Shown: positions 1-9,788 of the stretch, piece by piece
How positions within the stretch are numbered: position 1 is the first letter of the stretch
How the letters are laid out: each line of letters starts with the position of its first letter
DNA from: Triparma columacea
Taxonomy: Eukaryota > Sar > Bolidophyceae > Parmales > Triparmaceae
Assembly (NCBI GenBank): GCA_030267965.1
Contig: BRYA01000023.1
Span: forward strand, 1-64,000
Reading direction: 5' to 3'
Length of the DNA: 64,000 bases
Translations under genes and position numbers: made by a program
Notes under the pieces: generated by a model
Databases searched by the model: none
Told to the model about the DNA's origin: nothing
What the model saw: the letters and a program-made list of their open reading frames with translations, nothing else

Positions 1-2278
1 TTGAATGATGACTCCAGGTATGGCCTCAGCAAACATCTCCGTCATTTTCATACATGTCATCTCAAGCATTGGATCCAATGCAGTCCCAATTTCTTGTTTT
101 GAACCAGTTGCTACCCTGTAAGCATCAACTGCAGGCTTGTATCCAATCAAAATAGGAAACCACTCCCTAATCACTTTCAACATCCCCAGCTTCCTGTTTG
201 ATGCCCAAACAGTAAGCATCTGGATCCCAATTGACACTGCCAAACTTGCCAGAGAAGCCTTAAAGTACCCATACTTCTCATCACTCCAAAACATGGATGT
301 CACATAAACATCAGTCACTAGGTCTGTCATACTAGTGATAGCACCAACAGTCACTCTCATCTTCAACCCCCAAGGAACTTCCTCCAACAGCCTGTAGCTA
401 ATTGTCTCAAGCATAGGTCTGAACCATTCATACTCCTCATCAAGCTCCTGCAGTGCAGGGAAATTTAATATGAAGGCATCTACAGCAGCTGCTGGCTGGG
501 TATTGATAGCCAAACTCCTCGCTAGAGACTCTCCAATCTCCCTTCCATCCTTCTCCACCAGCTCTGCAGCCCTGCCTCCTACTTTCCTCAACTTACTCAG
601 CTTGTTTTTGACAACGGCGCCAAGCATTGGTGTGACAAACACATATTTCTCTGCAGCCTGTCTCAGAACATAGTTTGACCCTATAAATGACCTGACAGCT
701 TCCTCCTTTGTCATTCCCTTTTTCCTGAAACTCAATGCAACCAACAGTTGCTCACCCAACAACTTTCCTATTTTGTTGGGATCTAAATCTGCATAGTCTT
801 GTGTTGTATCATTCACAGCATTTGAAGTAACCAATGCACCTCCATTGTCCAAGCCAACACTTGCTCTCCTAATACTTGCTCTCAAAGCAACTGCTAAACC
901 ACCCTCAGCTTCAGCATCAACACTTGCTCTCCTAACACTCTCTCTCCTTCTAGCATCTCCATCTGATGGAATAAAATCTACAGGTACTTTAGCCTTCATC
1001 ACATCAGTAAACCACTCTGGCTGCTCCTCTTCCCATTTTGCCCAGTTTAAGCCAACCCATTTCTTAACTTCTCCTTCAATCGAGATCCACTGATGCCTTG
1101 AGTTATCTAAAACCATAAACTTTACTGCTTCACTTTCTTCTTCAAGGAAAAAGGCCATTGAATATTCCTTGCCTTTCTGTGTGCTCAAGAAGGTGTGCAA
1201 GTACTTCTTTTCAATGTTCAAAAAGAAGACAGCAAAGCATAGGGTAGTTATAAGTATGATATACTTCATAACCAATGATGCTATATCAATTGCCTTCTCA
1301 TCAACATAAGGTGAAGCTAAAGATATTGACACTGGCAAGCTTCCCATTGTCAACACAAAACCAAACAACCAGTACACTCCCCCAACTTCATTAGGATGTC
1401 GCAACTGCGCAAGTGAAGTGAAGTCTGTGATGATCTTTATAATCACTCTGAATAGTATACTAGTCACAATCTCTATGTTTCCTCCCAATGGCAACCAGTA
1501 CCAAAAGTCTCCCCTCAATATCTTAACCAACATGTACAGCCCAAAGTCGACTCCAATGTAAAGAAAGGCCCAACTACCTCCCATCAACCCAAGAAGAACT
1601 ATTGTTGTACACCTTATTAGAAGCATTCCTGCAGTGAATAGTAACATGGACACAAATGCTAATGTTCTCTTTCTTGCATTTGCTGGTATATAACCATAGA
1701 AATCAGGTGATTCTTCTCTGTTAGCAGGGTCTGTGTCCCAGTCATAACTAATTGTTGCAGAGGCAAAGCCTGTTGTAATTGCTGACACTGCAACTGAAAG
1801 CCATGCTGAAGTTCCAACCTCTTTGTCACTTGACACTATAGCCATAAGTTGGATGATCACTCCAGGGATTGCCTCAGCAAACATCTCAAGCAGTTTCATA
1901 ACTGTCAACTCATGCACTGGGTTCATTTTTGCCCCAACCTCTTGTTTTGCTCCAGTTGCAACTCTGTAAGCATCAACTGCAGGCTTAAACCCGATCAAAA
2001 TAGGAAACCACTCCCTTAGCACTCTCAACATCCCCAACTTCTTGTTTTGTATCCAAACCAAAAGCATTTGAATCCCAATTGACACTACTAAACATGCCAA
2101 AGAAGCCTCAAAGTACCCATACTTCTTTTCAATCCAAAACTTATACGTCACATACACATCAGTTAGCAAATCGACCATGCTTGTGGCAGCACCAAAAGTA
2201 ACCCTTGCCTTTAAGCCTAAGTTAGACTTCATAAATAGATTCATAACAATCTCCTCAAGCATTGGCCTTAACCACACT
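1..2278 (-). repeat. Internal coding duplication of the membrane module
   Basis: Two copies of the same module lie in frame in the START protein, offset by 1848 bp (ATG of MLETISYR at 414, ATG of MLEEIVMN at 2262). They share REWFPILIG, KPAVDAYRVATG, KQE-G and MFAEAIPGVIIQ at matching positions, and the + strand DNA around 120-250 and 1970-2100 is visibly alike. The DNA similarity suggests a fairly recent duplication or gene conversion within the gene; more copies may lie beyond the left edge. Confidence 0.85.
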
Positions 2279-5200
2279 TGTTCATTCATGACTTCTTGCA
2301 CTTCAGTGAATTGATTCGCCCACTCATCTACAGCATGAGCAGCAGTCAAAGTAGTCAACATTGTTACTGCCATTGCACTCCCAATCTCCCACCCCCTGGC
2401 TCCTTCCTCACTATTATCCTCTCCCTCATTTGTCGCTCTCCTTTTAAATTTGTTCATAACCAGAGCATACAGCAGTGTTGTCATGAAACCATGCTGTTCT
2501 GTAAGCTCTCTCAGTGCCCTATTGACGGCAATAAATTGCCTCACAGCCTCTACTTTACTGTCCCCAACATTCCTTTTCTTCACTTTCTCCATCAGCTGCT
2601 CTCCAAACCTCCTCCCATCCTGTTCCCCTGCTTCATTGCTCTTCAGCAGATTATCAAAGTAGTAAGCAGCATCAGTTGTCATGCCCAGGTGCTTAACTAC
2701 ACTCTGTTTGCTAACAGCTTTTCCTAACCCCTCCTGTCTAGTCATCATTTCAACCTCTGTCTTCATCTGGCCAGCCTCTGAGAACCTTACAGCTGTGAGA
2801 TGCCCTTTGTGTTCAACTGTGATTACAAGTGTCTTGTTGTTAACTCTGTGAATCACAAGCTGGGATTCAACTCCACTTTTAAGGTCCCAGAAGAATGCTG
2901 CAACTTCCTTGTGAGATGCTCTCGCAGTTGTTGAAGTCTTCCCCCATCCAATTCCCTTCTCTGCCTTTATCAATGTCTGCCCAGTCAATCCACTACTGAT
3001 CTCTTGAGCTCCGTCAATCTCGTCAAAGTGACTTTCAATCCCTGATGCTCCCTCAATCGCAATCTCCTCAAACTTTTCAATAATCTGCTGTTGCTTAAAG
3101 GCGTCAATCTCTTTGCTCTTGTCAAACCTTCTCCTTATGTGAATCATATTGCTGGCTGTCTTAATTGCCAGTCTGTTCATCAACCAGACTGGCACAGCTC
3201 CCTTAATGTCGTATCTTGAAGCATAAGAGGCACGTGTTTGTTTGATTGTCCCCCAGTTCTCCAAGCTTTCAAACAACCAAGTTGTCCTGAATGAAATTAG
3301 AATATTACGTCTTCCAAGTGGCATGTCATCCATCAGCTCAGTTGTATCTTCGTAGATAATCCATGCCTTATCTCCCTCCTTTTTCCAGATTATTTTGCTG
3401 TGTCCTTCCCTGAGTGCAAATCCAGCTCCAAAATTCTGGATTCGCAAATAGAGCTGCGAGTGATTGTTTAACCTTTCCACATGTTGTTTGACAACATTTT
3501 TATTTTTTAGGCCGGCTTGCCTCTTTCTGCTGTCCTTGATAAAGTCATATGCAGTACATTCTTCAACAGGTGCATCCAAAACAGCTTCGCAAAGAAGTAC
3601 TCCATGTGTGTCTCCTTCTAGATGTACAAACTTTGACTTGACCCTCTCATCAGGACTCTTCAGTTCATCAAAGTTTTCCTCGGCCTTGCACTTCTCATAG
3701 AACTCCTTCCCTTTCCTGATTGCATCCTCCTCCTCATCTGCATAATCTTGGGGTTCATTCTTGATAATGTTGGCCAGAGAGGACAGTGCACTTTCATCGA
3801 CCTCTTTGTCTCTTTCGAAACATGTTCTTAAGTCAGCAACTGCACCCAGGGCGTTTGGTATCTTTTTGTCAACAAGAGATTTAGGTAAGTAGCCTGACGC
3901 ATCAGCATGCTGCAGTAGCTCAATCTTACACTGAGGAACTCTACCAACATTTTCAATGTTAGTTGCAATAAATATGGCTTGTGTTGTTCCTCTTACGAAT
4001 GTCCCAGCACTCCCACCATAATCAACCTCATCTTTGAAAGGCCAGACAGCAACGGAAATGTTTTCTTGTACATTCTTTCCCAGTATCAGCTTGTTGACAA
4101 ACTCTCGATTGCTAATATACTTTGGAAATTTCTTCACGGTCGCAACCACTTTCTCGTTGGATTTGCCCTTGTATGTTTGTATCTCTAGTCTAGCCAAGTT
4201 CCCTTGCTCCCTGTGAATGGCCATCCTCTCCCTGCTGCAGAACTCAAAATACCAAGCAGCTGCTTCTTCTGCAGTGCAGTCAGCTTCACAATGAGCTCTG
4301 CCTAATGCAATGCTAGTCTCTCCCTCCAATTGCTGTCTATATTTGATCTCCATCTTCACTCCCCCATAAGGTGACTCAAGAGGCCCCCACCCTTCTTCAT
4401 CCTCCCCACCAAAGAGCTTCTCCAACTCCCAAAACACCTTCTTCTGGTCCTCCTCCAACTCAATCCCTTCCCTCATCCTCTCCACCAAGGCCCCCCTGAC
4501 CTCAGCATCAACATCCTTCCCGTTCCTCCTAAACTTCTCCTGCAACCTGTTGGCCTCAACAAGCTGACTACTTGCAAGGTAGTCAATTGCTTTGTCCATC
4601 AGTGTCTTTTGAAGGCCTTTGAAATGCAGATCGACAGTTTGAATGCGTGTCAACCTACAGACATTTGGAGCAATCTCCTTGAAGAAGTAGGCACCTGTAG
4701 TCTCTGCCAGCACAAATCCTTCCTTACTAAGGTCCTTGAAGCCTCCTCCTGGGTACTCTGTCAGTGGCACAAAAGCTAACACGTATGAAGTCAGGCCATT
4801 CTCAAGTTTGACTTCCTTCCACACAAACCAATTCTCAAATAGTCGATTGGTGGCGGCAGGGACCTTCACACCAAAATGTTGATGCAAGCTTCTAGTTCCG
4901 TCAACATCCTTCCTGATTGCCCTTGGCAAGTTCCCATCATTTTTGAAGTGCTTCTCAGATAGTGCAAATGTGTCAAGCAGAAATTGCTCTGCCAATACAC
5001 CCTTTGTTGACTTGTCCACAGTGACTCCAAAGGCTGCCCACACATTGTCCCCGTCTCTCCACAGGAACTTGTCAATGCCCTCCTTCAGTGTCCCCTTGAC
5101 TCTTTTCCCCTTTGTGTAAAGTTCCTTCTCTAGGCTCCCAACCCTCTCCAACATTGCCTCCTCCTCTATTCTCAGAGGCGGTGCCCTTGGCATGATCTCC

Positions 5201-6036
5201 ACCATAAAGTGTCTTTTCCTCCTCTTATCAATGACACCAGGCTGTCTGAACTTCTTCCTGACCTCCTCCATAATACCCTTTACTGCTGTATACGCAACCT
5301 TGGCGTCTCCCTTCTTGGTCCTGCCACTGTTCCTGCCTTCAACACTAGATCTCATGGATCTCACACTCTTAAAGCTTTTGATTGTGCGAACATCAACTTC
5401 TGGTTTCATCTCTGTTGCTCTCTCCTCTGCCTTAAGAGTTCCCACCATGGTGACTGCAGTTTGTCCAAACTCAAAGTCAGTGAAGCTGAGCTTGCCCTTA
5501 ATGACACCTCGTTTGACAGTCTTGGTCTTTATTGACGCTAGAATTTCGACAAGCTTTGCAGTTGCCTCATTAGAAAGATCGTCCTCATCAAGGGGTGCCA
5601 ACTCCATGATGTTCGTCGATTCGTTGGAAGAGATGACACTGACGTCTAGTAGAAATTCGACAAACTTATTCCCGCTGCCGTAGTGCTGCCAGTAGACGAG
5701 TCTGTGAGCGACTCCTTCCTTTTCGTCATACTCCTGGAGGGTCTTCCTTCGGAACTTGCCCTGCTCGCAATCGGTGAGGAGAAAGTCAATGATCTTGTCG
5801 CGCTCGTCGTGGAAGACACCAGCGAGCTCTATAACTTTCACATCGACACCGGTAGAGTTGTCGATGAGGCCTTCAACGGCTCCTCTCTCCTCAAGAAGCT
5901 TCACAAGTTTGCCTTGCTCGGGTCCAAGAGCTGAGTAATCGATATCTACGGGGCCATGTATTGTGGAGGGTGTGTGATTGGGGCTGGAGAGGGGCTGCGG
6001 GGAGTCTTTATTTCTGACGCCAGGATCTAATGTCAT
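1..6036 (-). CDS. Giant multi-START-domain membrane protein (partial, C-terminus off left edge)
   Basis: A single uninterrupted frame runs from the ATG at 6036 to the window edge (2012 codons, no stop, no intron). The N-terminal half holds several START-like lipid-binding regions (roughly residues 310-490, 555-740, 800-970 and 1020-1100); the second and third show the late-START pattern of a WxxW/Q-x-ADxxGYLP-like strand followed by a long amphipathic helix (LPKSLVDKKIPNAL, VPVWLMNRLAIKT). From about residue 1250 the protein turns into hydrophobic helices (for example VSIGIQMLLVWI) with a conserved block REWFPILIG that occurs twice. START domains bind sterols, phospholipids or ceramides; the likely role is lipid sensing or transfer at a membrane. 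The true C-terminus is outside the window. Substrate and location are not visible. Family call is from fold-level motifs, so the domain boundaries are approximate. Confidence 0.72.
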   Translation of the reverse strand, partial: MTLDPGVRNKDSPQPLSSPNHTPSTIHGPVDIDYSALGPEQGKLVKLLEERGAVEGLIDNSTGVDVKVIELAGVFHDERDKIIDFLLTDCEQGKFRRKTLQEYDEKEGVAHRLVYWQHYGSGNKFVEFLLDVSVISSNESTNIMELAPLDEDDLSNEATAKLVEILASIKTKTVKRGVIKGKLSFTDFEFGQTAVTMVGTLKAEERATEMKPEVDVRTIKSFKSVRSMRSSVEGRNSGRTKKGDAKVAYTAVKGIMEEVRKKFRQPGVIDKRRKRHFMVEIMPRAPPLRIEEEAMLERVGSLEKELYTKGKRVKGTLKEGIDKFLWRDGDNVWAAFGVTVDKSTKGVLAEQFLLDTFALSEKHFKNDGNLPRAIRKDVDGTRSLHQHFGVKVPAATNRLFENWFVWKEVKLENGLTSYVLAFVPLTEYPGGGFKDLSKEGFVLAETTGAYFFKEIAPNVCRLTRIQTVDLHFKGLQKTLMDKAIDYLASSQLVEANRLQEKFRRNGKDVDAEVRGALVERMREGIELEEDQKKVFWELEKLFGGEDEEGWGPLESPYGGVKMEIKYRQQLEGETSIALGRAHCEADCTAEEAAAWYFEFCSRERMAIHREQGNLARLEIQTYKGKSNEKVVATVKKFPKYISNREFVNKLILGKNVQENISVAVWPFKDEVDYGGSAGTFVRGTTQAIFIATNIENVGRVPQCKIELLQHADASGYLPKSLVDKKIPNALGAVADLRTCFERDKEVDESALSSLANIIKNEPQDYADEEEDAIRKGKEFYEKCKAEENFDELKSPDERVKSKFVHLEGDTHGVLLCEAVLDAPVEECTAYDFIKDSRKRQAGLKNKNVVKQHVERLNNHSQLYLRIQNFGAGFALREGHSKIIWKKEGDKAWIIYEDTTELMDDMPLGRRNILISFRTTWLFESLENWGTIKQTRASYASRYDIKGAVPVWLMNRLAIKTASNMIHIRRRFDKSKEIDAFKQQQIIEKFEEIAIEGASGIESHFDEIDGAQEISSGLTGQTLIKAEKGIGWGKTSTTARASHKEVAAFFWDLKSGVESQLVIHRVNNKTLVITVEHKGHLTAVRFSEAGQMKTEVEMMTRQEGLGKAVSKQSVVKHLGMTTDAAYYFDNLLKSNEAGEQDGRRFGEQLMEKVKKRNVGDSKVEAVRQFIAVNRALRELTEQHGFMTTLLYALVMNKFKRRATNEGEDNSEEGARGWEIGSAMAVTMLTTLTAAHAVDEWANQFTEVQEVMNEQVWLRPMLEEIVMNLFMKSNLGLKARVTFGAATSMVDLLTDVYVTYKFWIEKKYGYFEASLACLVVSIGIQMLLVWIQNKKLGMLRVLREWFPILIGFKPAVDAYRVATGAKQEVGAKMNPVHELTVMKLLEMFAEAIPGVIIQLMAIVSSDKEVGTSAWLSVAVSAITTGFASATISYDWDTDPANREESPDFYGYIPANARKRTLAFVSMLLFTAGMLLIRCTTIVLLGLMGGSWAFLYIGVDFGLYMLVKILRGDFWYWLPLGGNIEIVTSILFRVIIKIITDFTSLAQLRHPNEVGGVYWLFGFVLTMGSLPVSISLASPYVDEKAIDIASLVMKYIILITTLCFAVFFLNIEKKYLHTFLSTQKGKEYSMAFFLEEESEAVKFMVLDNSRHQWISIEGEVKKWVGLNWAKWEEEQPEWFTDVMKAKVPVDFIPSDGDARRRESVRRASVDAEAEGGLAVALRASIRRASVGLDNGGALVTSNAVNDTTQDYADLDPNKIGKLLGEQLLVALSFRKKGMTKEEAVRSFIGSNYVLRQAAEKYVFVTPMLGAVVKNKLSKLRKVGGRAAELVEKDGREIGESLARSLAINTQPAAAVDAFILNFPALQELDEEYEWFRPMLETISYRLLEEVPWGLKMRVTVGAITSMTDLVTDVYVTSMFWSDEKYGYFKASLASLAVSIGIQMLTVWASNRKLGMLKVIREWFPILIGYKPAVDAYRVATGSKQEIGTALDPMLEMTCMKMTEMFAEAIPGVIIQ

Positions 6037-6083
6037 GGACTGAGCGGCAGTGGCATGGCTGACAGTCGCAAGGCCGTTTTTAG

Positions 6084-6636
6084 AGTCTGCGGTAATGGCG
6101 ATTATGGTGTTTGTTAGTCAACATGACGAGATTTCCACGCGTGCTCCTCATTTCTGTGTAGCATATCAAGCGCTCCACGCGGTCGCCGGAGACGGAACCC
6201 ATGCGGTCGCCAGAGACAAAACCCATGCAGTCGCCGCAGAAGCGCCCCATGCGGTCGCCGCAGACGGAACCCACGCGGTGGCCGGAGACGGACCCCATGC
6301 AGTCGCCGCAGACCGGCGCGCGCGCACATGCACCGTGGCCGCCACCCGTCGAGCTCAACGCCGAGGGCCAGGCCCTCCGCGAACGGCTCCGCGCGTTCCG
6401 CACGCAGGCGGTGAGAAAAAAACTACAAAGTTTCAACGCGCCCTCCCGCAAATCTCCCGCTCTCCCCTAGAGTATTAAAATGTATTTTTCTTTTCCAGCT
6501 CTCAACGCACAACTCACCTCGTCCCGCGTCATCATGACCATATTCAGAGTCTGCGGTAATGGCGATTATGGAGTTTGTTAGTCAAAATGAAAAAGATTTT
6601 CACGCGCGCTCCTCGATTCCCTGTAGAATATCAGGT
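6084..6636. repeat. Duplicated upstream segment (6084-6170 and 6546-6636)
   Basis: Both stretches begin agagtctgcggtaatggcga, continue ttatgg-tgtttgttagtcaa and then share cacgcg-gctcctc and tgtag-atatca. They flank the 24-bp minisatellite as direct repeats. They may be promoter duplicates of the START gene or remnants of a mobile element. Confidence 0.75.
6176..6316. repeat. 24-bp GC-rich minisatellite, about 6 copies
   Basis: The unit reads approximately catgcggtcgccggagacgg + aacc, repeated about six times with point changes. Because 24 is a multiple of three, it creates spurious open frames on both strands (MRSPETKPMQSPQ.. and the antisense). It sits directly upstream of the START gene, between two other duplicated segments. 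Confidence 0.85.
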
Positions 6637-6849
6637 ATCTCCCCCCCTACGACTCCCTGAATCGAACTTACCTTGGTCTTCTCCAGCGTCCTCGTGAGAG
6701 CTTTTAGATTTAGAGACTGTGAAGGCGATATCTACGGGACCATGTATTGCAGAGGGAGTGTGATTGGGGCCTGAGGGGGGCTCGGAGGCATAGTTGGTCT
6801 TGCCGGCGTCATTCACGACTCCCGCATCTGCTTCAACCTCGCCCTCCAT
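6631..6849 (-). pseudogene. Truncated copy of the START gene's 5' end
   Basis: The 72-codon frame from ATG 6849 contains GPNHTPSAIHGPVDIAF, matching SPNHTPSTIHGPVDIDY near residues 18-34 of the START protein that begins at 6036; the DNA agrees at 6730-6785 versus 5941-6000. After this block the frame diverges (SKSKSSHEDAGEDQGKF) and soon stops. It looks like a broken tandem duplicate of the gene start. It could also be an alternative upstream exon, but the order of the repeated blocks argues for duplication. Confidence 0.55.
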
Positions 6850-7017
6850 GACGATCTTGATTGGGTGCTGAAAATCATGCGTTCGTGATCGACGTGCGAA
6901 AATTGACGGTGGAGCGGCGTTTTTTGGTGTGAGTGAAGAAATCGTAAGTTGGCATATTCGTAAGGTGAGCACATTATATTTTCCAAAATCAGAGAAATTT
7001 TGCTCATTTTTTCCCAT

Positions 7018-7583
7018 GCTCTTCGGTTTGCTCGAAGAGCTGTTTCTCCTCTCGGACTTTTCCGATTCGGACTTTTCCTTCTTCCTCCTCCTCTCTTAAC
7101 GTTTTCCTACCCTCGCTACTTCCTCTCTACTCTCCCCCCCCTCCACGGATCGCCCGCCCTCCCAACTTACCTCTTAACTACACGTCCTGTAGCCCCACTC
7201 CTCCAAGGGTCCCAAGAAGTTGTCGACAAGGAAAGCCTCGGGATGTCCTAGATTTTAAATCCCTTGTCACCGCGCTTCGTCAATTAGTTTGTGTTTAGGT
7301 GGTTCTTATTTGCTTTGTTAGTTTTGTCACACGCTAATAGACGATAATCTCTCCTCACAGCGAGTTTAGCCAAGGCAAAACAAATTTGCCCTTATCCTTT
7401 CCAATCCTTCCCAACTCACAACAACCAAAACCAGCCAGCAAGTTCGTAGCATCCACTCGCCCTCGGTGCTGTCCGCCTTCCTCCCCTATATTAAAAAATA
7501 CTATAGCTTTGAAACAACAATACAGCTGCTTCCTCTTCTTCCCCCCCTCTTCCCCCATTTTCCTCACTCCTCGTTCTCTTATT
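7018..7583. other. Intergenic, no gene seen
   Basis: Only low-complexity pyrimidine-rich sequence and short chance frames on both strands. It holds the upstream region of the truncated START copy and the 3' flank of the LPCAT-like gene. Confidence 0.6.
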
Positions 7584-9491
7584 CTAGATCTCCCCCGTCG
7601 TCATTTTCGCGTCCCTCTCTTCCTCCACCTTCTTTTTGATGCTCTCGAAGCAGACGCCGAATTGTGATTTGATAACTTCCACGGCTGGCTCGATGATGCT
7701 TTCTTTGCTCGCCACTAGCTCCTCATATTCTGCTAGAGAAAGTCGACCGTCCTTGTCCTTGTCGAACTCGTCGATTGCCTTGTCATCGACGAGGTATGGG
7801 GCAATTTCGTCAATTAGACCCAATTTTTTGGCCTCCTCTGCAGCAGTGTTGATGTTCTGTGCGGTGACGGATCCAACACCCTGTTTGTCACTGAACACGA
7901 AGGCTAGGGTGGTCTTCTCTGCGACCGTCGAGCTCGACGACACGAGGGCGACGCCTTCCAAGAAATCCTTGAATTCTATGGCTCCGTTGTCAGCAGTGTC
8001 GAAGAAGGAGTAGAGCCTCCTCGTGTGCTCCTCCTCGGCGGTCTGGAGATGAAGGAGGGTTTTGAATGATTCGAGGCTGATGGATCCTCCCTTCTCCTTG
8101 TCAATTTCGGCGAATCTCTTGAGGAGGAGCTTGCAATCGTCCAACTCCATGCTGTACATCTTCTTCACCTCGCACATTTCGAACGTAGCGTCGAAGTAGT
8201 AAGGCTCTTTCCAGGACGCTCCTTCCATCCCTAGGAACATGTCGGGATAGCTATGCTCCGTGGTCGGCAAGTTCAGCTCCTTAGCCATGTAATCCCTAAC
8301 ATTTCTCGCATATTTTTCTGGGTCGGCCTTCTCCTCCTCGTTGGGCTCATACGCATCGAGAATCACTGCCTTCATCCGGTTGTGGAATTGGAAGATGCAC
8401 CTAATTAGGCTCATATCAGAGCCGTTGCGGCCCGAACACGCGCAATTATAGTACTCGTTGGGGTACGTGAGAAGTATGGGCGTGACGGGCTGGCCAGGGG
8501 TGAAGGCCCCCTTTTTGAATTGCATCACGCAGCCCCCATTGTTCGTTGTCCCCTCAGGAAAGATGCACATCCTTGGAAACTGCGTGTCGTTGCTGCGCAC
8601 CTTCATGGTCTCGATGACTTTCTTCCTGCGATGTAGGAGATAGGGTTGATGAGGGTGAGAAGCGGGAGGAGAGCAGCGTTAATATCTAGACAGACAACGC
8701 CGCGTCCATTCTCACCTTGAATAGGGCCCTTCTTTGGAGTTGTCTCTGTCAACAAAGATAGTCTGGGAGGGGGGGGCGAGGGGGGGGTTGTGTAAGGAAT
8801 GGTAGGGTGCGATGCTTCGCTCCGTCTCAGCATGAGCTTGTGTGTTGCACTCCTTTCCTCACCTGGAGGGCGATACAGAGGCTCCCAAAGATGGGAATAT
8901 TGCGGACTGCTGATTTCGAGATGGGCGAAGGTAGGAAGTACCATGTTATGAAGAAGCTATCCATTAGCCCAGTGTGGGGCGCGATGACCACCATCTGCCC
9001 CTTAGTTTTCTGGCGATCATCTGCGATGTAGGAGAGAGGGTTGATGAGGGTGAGAAGCGGGAAAAGAGAGCAGCGTTAATGTCAAGACAGACAGCGCCGC
9101 GTCCATTCTCACCGATCTCGATCCAGTGAAAGCCGGCACAGAAGAGCAGGCACCTCGAGAAGAACATAATTGGAGTCGCCACCCAGGTTCGCCACCTTGG
9201 CCACGGTTTCTGAGGGTCAGGGTCAACCCCGATGGCAGCGACCAGTCCACACAGACCACCCAACAGAAGGAACACAATGAAGAGGACGACTCGAATTAAG
9301 ACCACACCGGATAGTACGAGGGTCCAGAACTTGACCTTCTCGTACGTCGAGTCAGGTAGATCATTCAGGGCCCAATCCGGCACCTTTCTGAGCTTGGACT
9401 TCAATTTCACACATGGCACACCCGACCCTGGATCGTCAATATCCAGGGAGATCTGAGTGAGTTCGGTCGCGTTGTCAGGGTCATTGTTCAT
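7584..9491 (-). CDS. LPCAT-like lysophospholipid acyltransferase with EF-hands
   Basis: Four exons join in phase: 9491-9113, 9020-8863, 8762-8716, 8625-7584 (541 aa). The start at 9491 gives a cytosolic tail, then two hydrophobic helices (about residues 52-115). Exon 2 carries the acyltransferase HxxxxD motif as APHTGLMD (His142, Asp147), exon 3 the IFVDRDNSKEG motif, exon 4 the FPEGTTNNG motif (about 217-225), all PlsC/LPCAT hallmarks. The C-terminus has two EF-hand loops, DTADNGAIEFKD (about 403) and DKDKDGRLSLAE (about 480), as in LPCAT1/2-type enzymes. The protein should re-acylate lysophospholipids at the ER or a related membrane, perhaps calcium-modulated. Introns 1 and 3 are near-identical to each other (see separate entries). 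Confidence 0.88.
8626..8715 (-). repeat. Introner-like intron copy A (LPCAT intron 3, 90 nt)
   Basis: The intron begins GTGAGAATGGACGCGGCG, contains ATTAACGCTGCTCTC and ends CTACATCGCAG. It matches intron 1 of the same gene along its whole length with only a few substitutions and a 2-nt length difference, while the flanking exons are unrelated. Confidence 0.88.
9021..9112 (-). repeat. Introner-like intron copy B (LPCAT intron 1, 92 nt)
   Basis: Near-identical to the intron at 8626-8715: same 18-nt donor end GTGAGAATGGACGCGGCG, same CTTCTCACCCTCATCAACCC block and same CTACATCGCAG acceptor end. The repeat boundaries coincide with the splice sites, which is what an intron-creating insertion leaves. 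Confidence 0.88.
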
Positions 9492-9788
9492 GTTGATTCC
9501 GGTTGTAGTTCCTATAAGAGGCCTCCTCCCTCAAAAACTGTGTGTGCCGTCGGGGTCTCAATGAAACCAGGAATTGGGTTAAGGATTGGGGAGGAGGGAA
9601 GGTCACAGATGGAGCGAAGCTAAAGTGCCCTCCTGGAGCCAGTTGTGACCAGAAGCGCTTCCCGACGCCCCATTTTGGCCTCAACTCCCCCGTGCATCCC
9701 TATCTTCGCCCGTGCATACCGCTTAGATCATTCCGCTCGAGGTGAAAGAGCATTAGAGGTCAGGATACTTGTGAACCTCGAAGCACGG

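Noticed and set aside
2278..2727. 149-aa forward frame with hydrophobic residues
   Set aside because: Shadow of the large reverse-strand START gene; no motif and no splice context.
6050..6478. 142-aa forward frame with repeated HAVAADGTH peptides
   Set aside because: Generated by the 24-bp minisatellite; both strands are open because the unit length is divisible by three.
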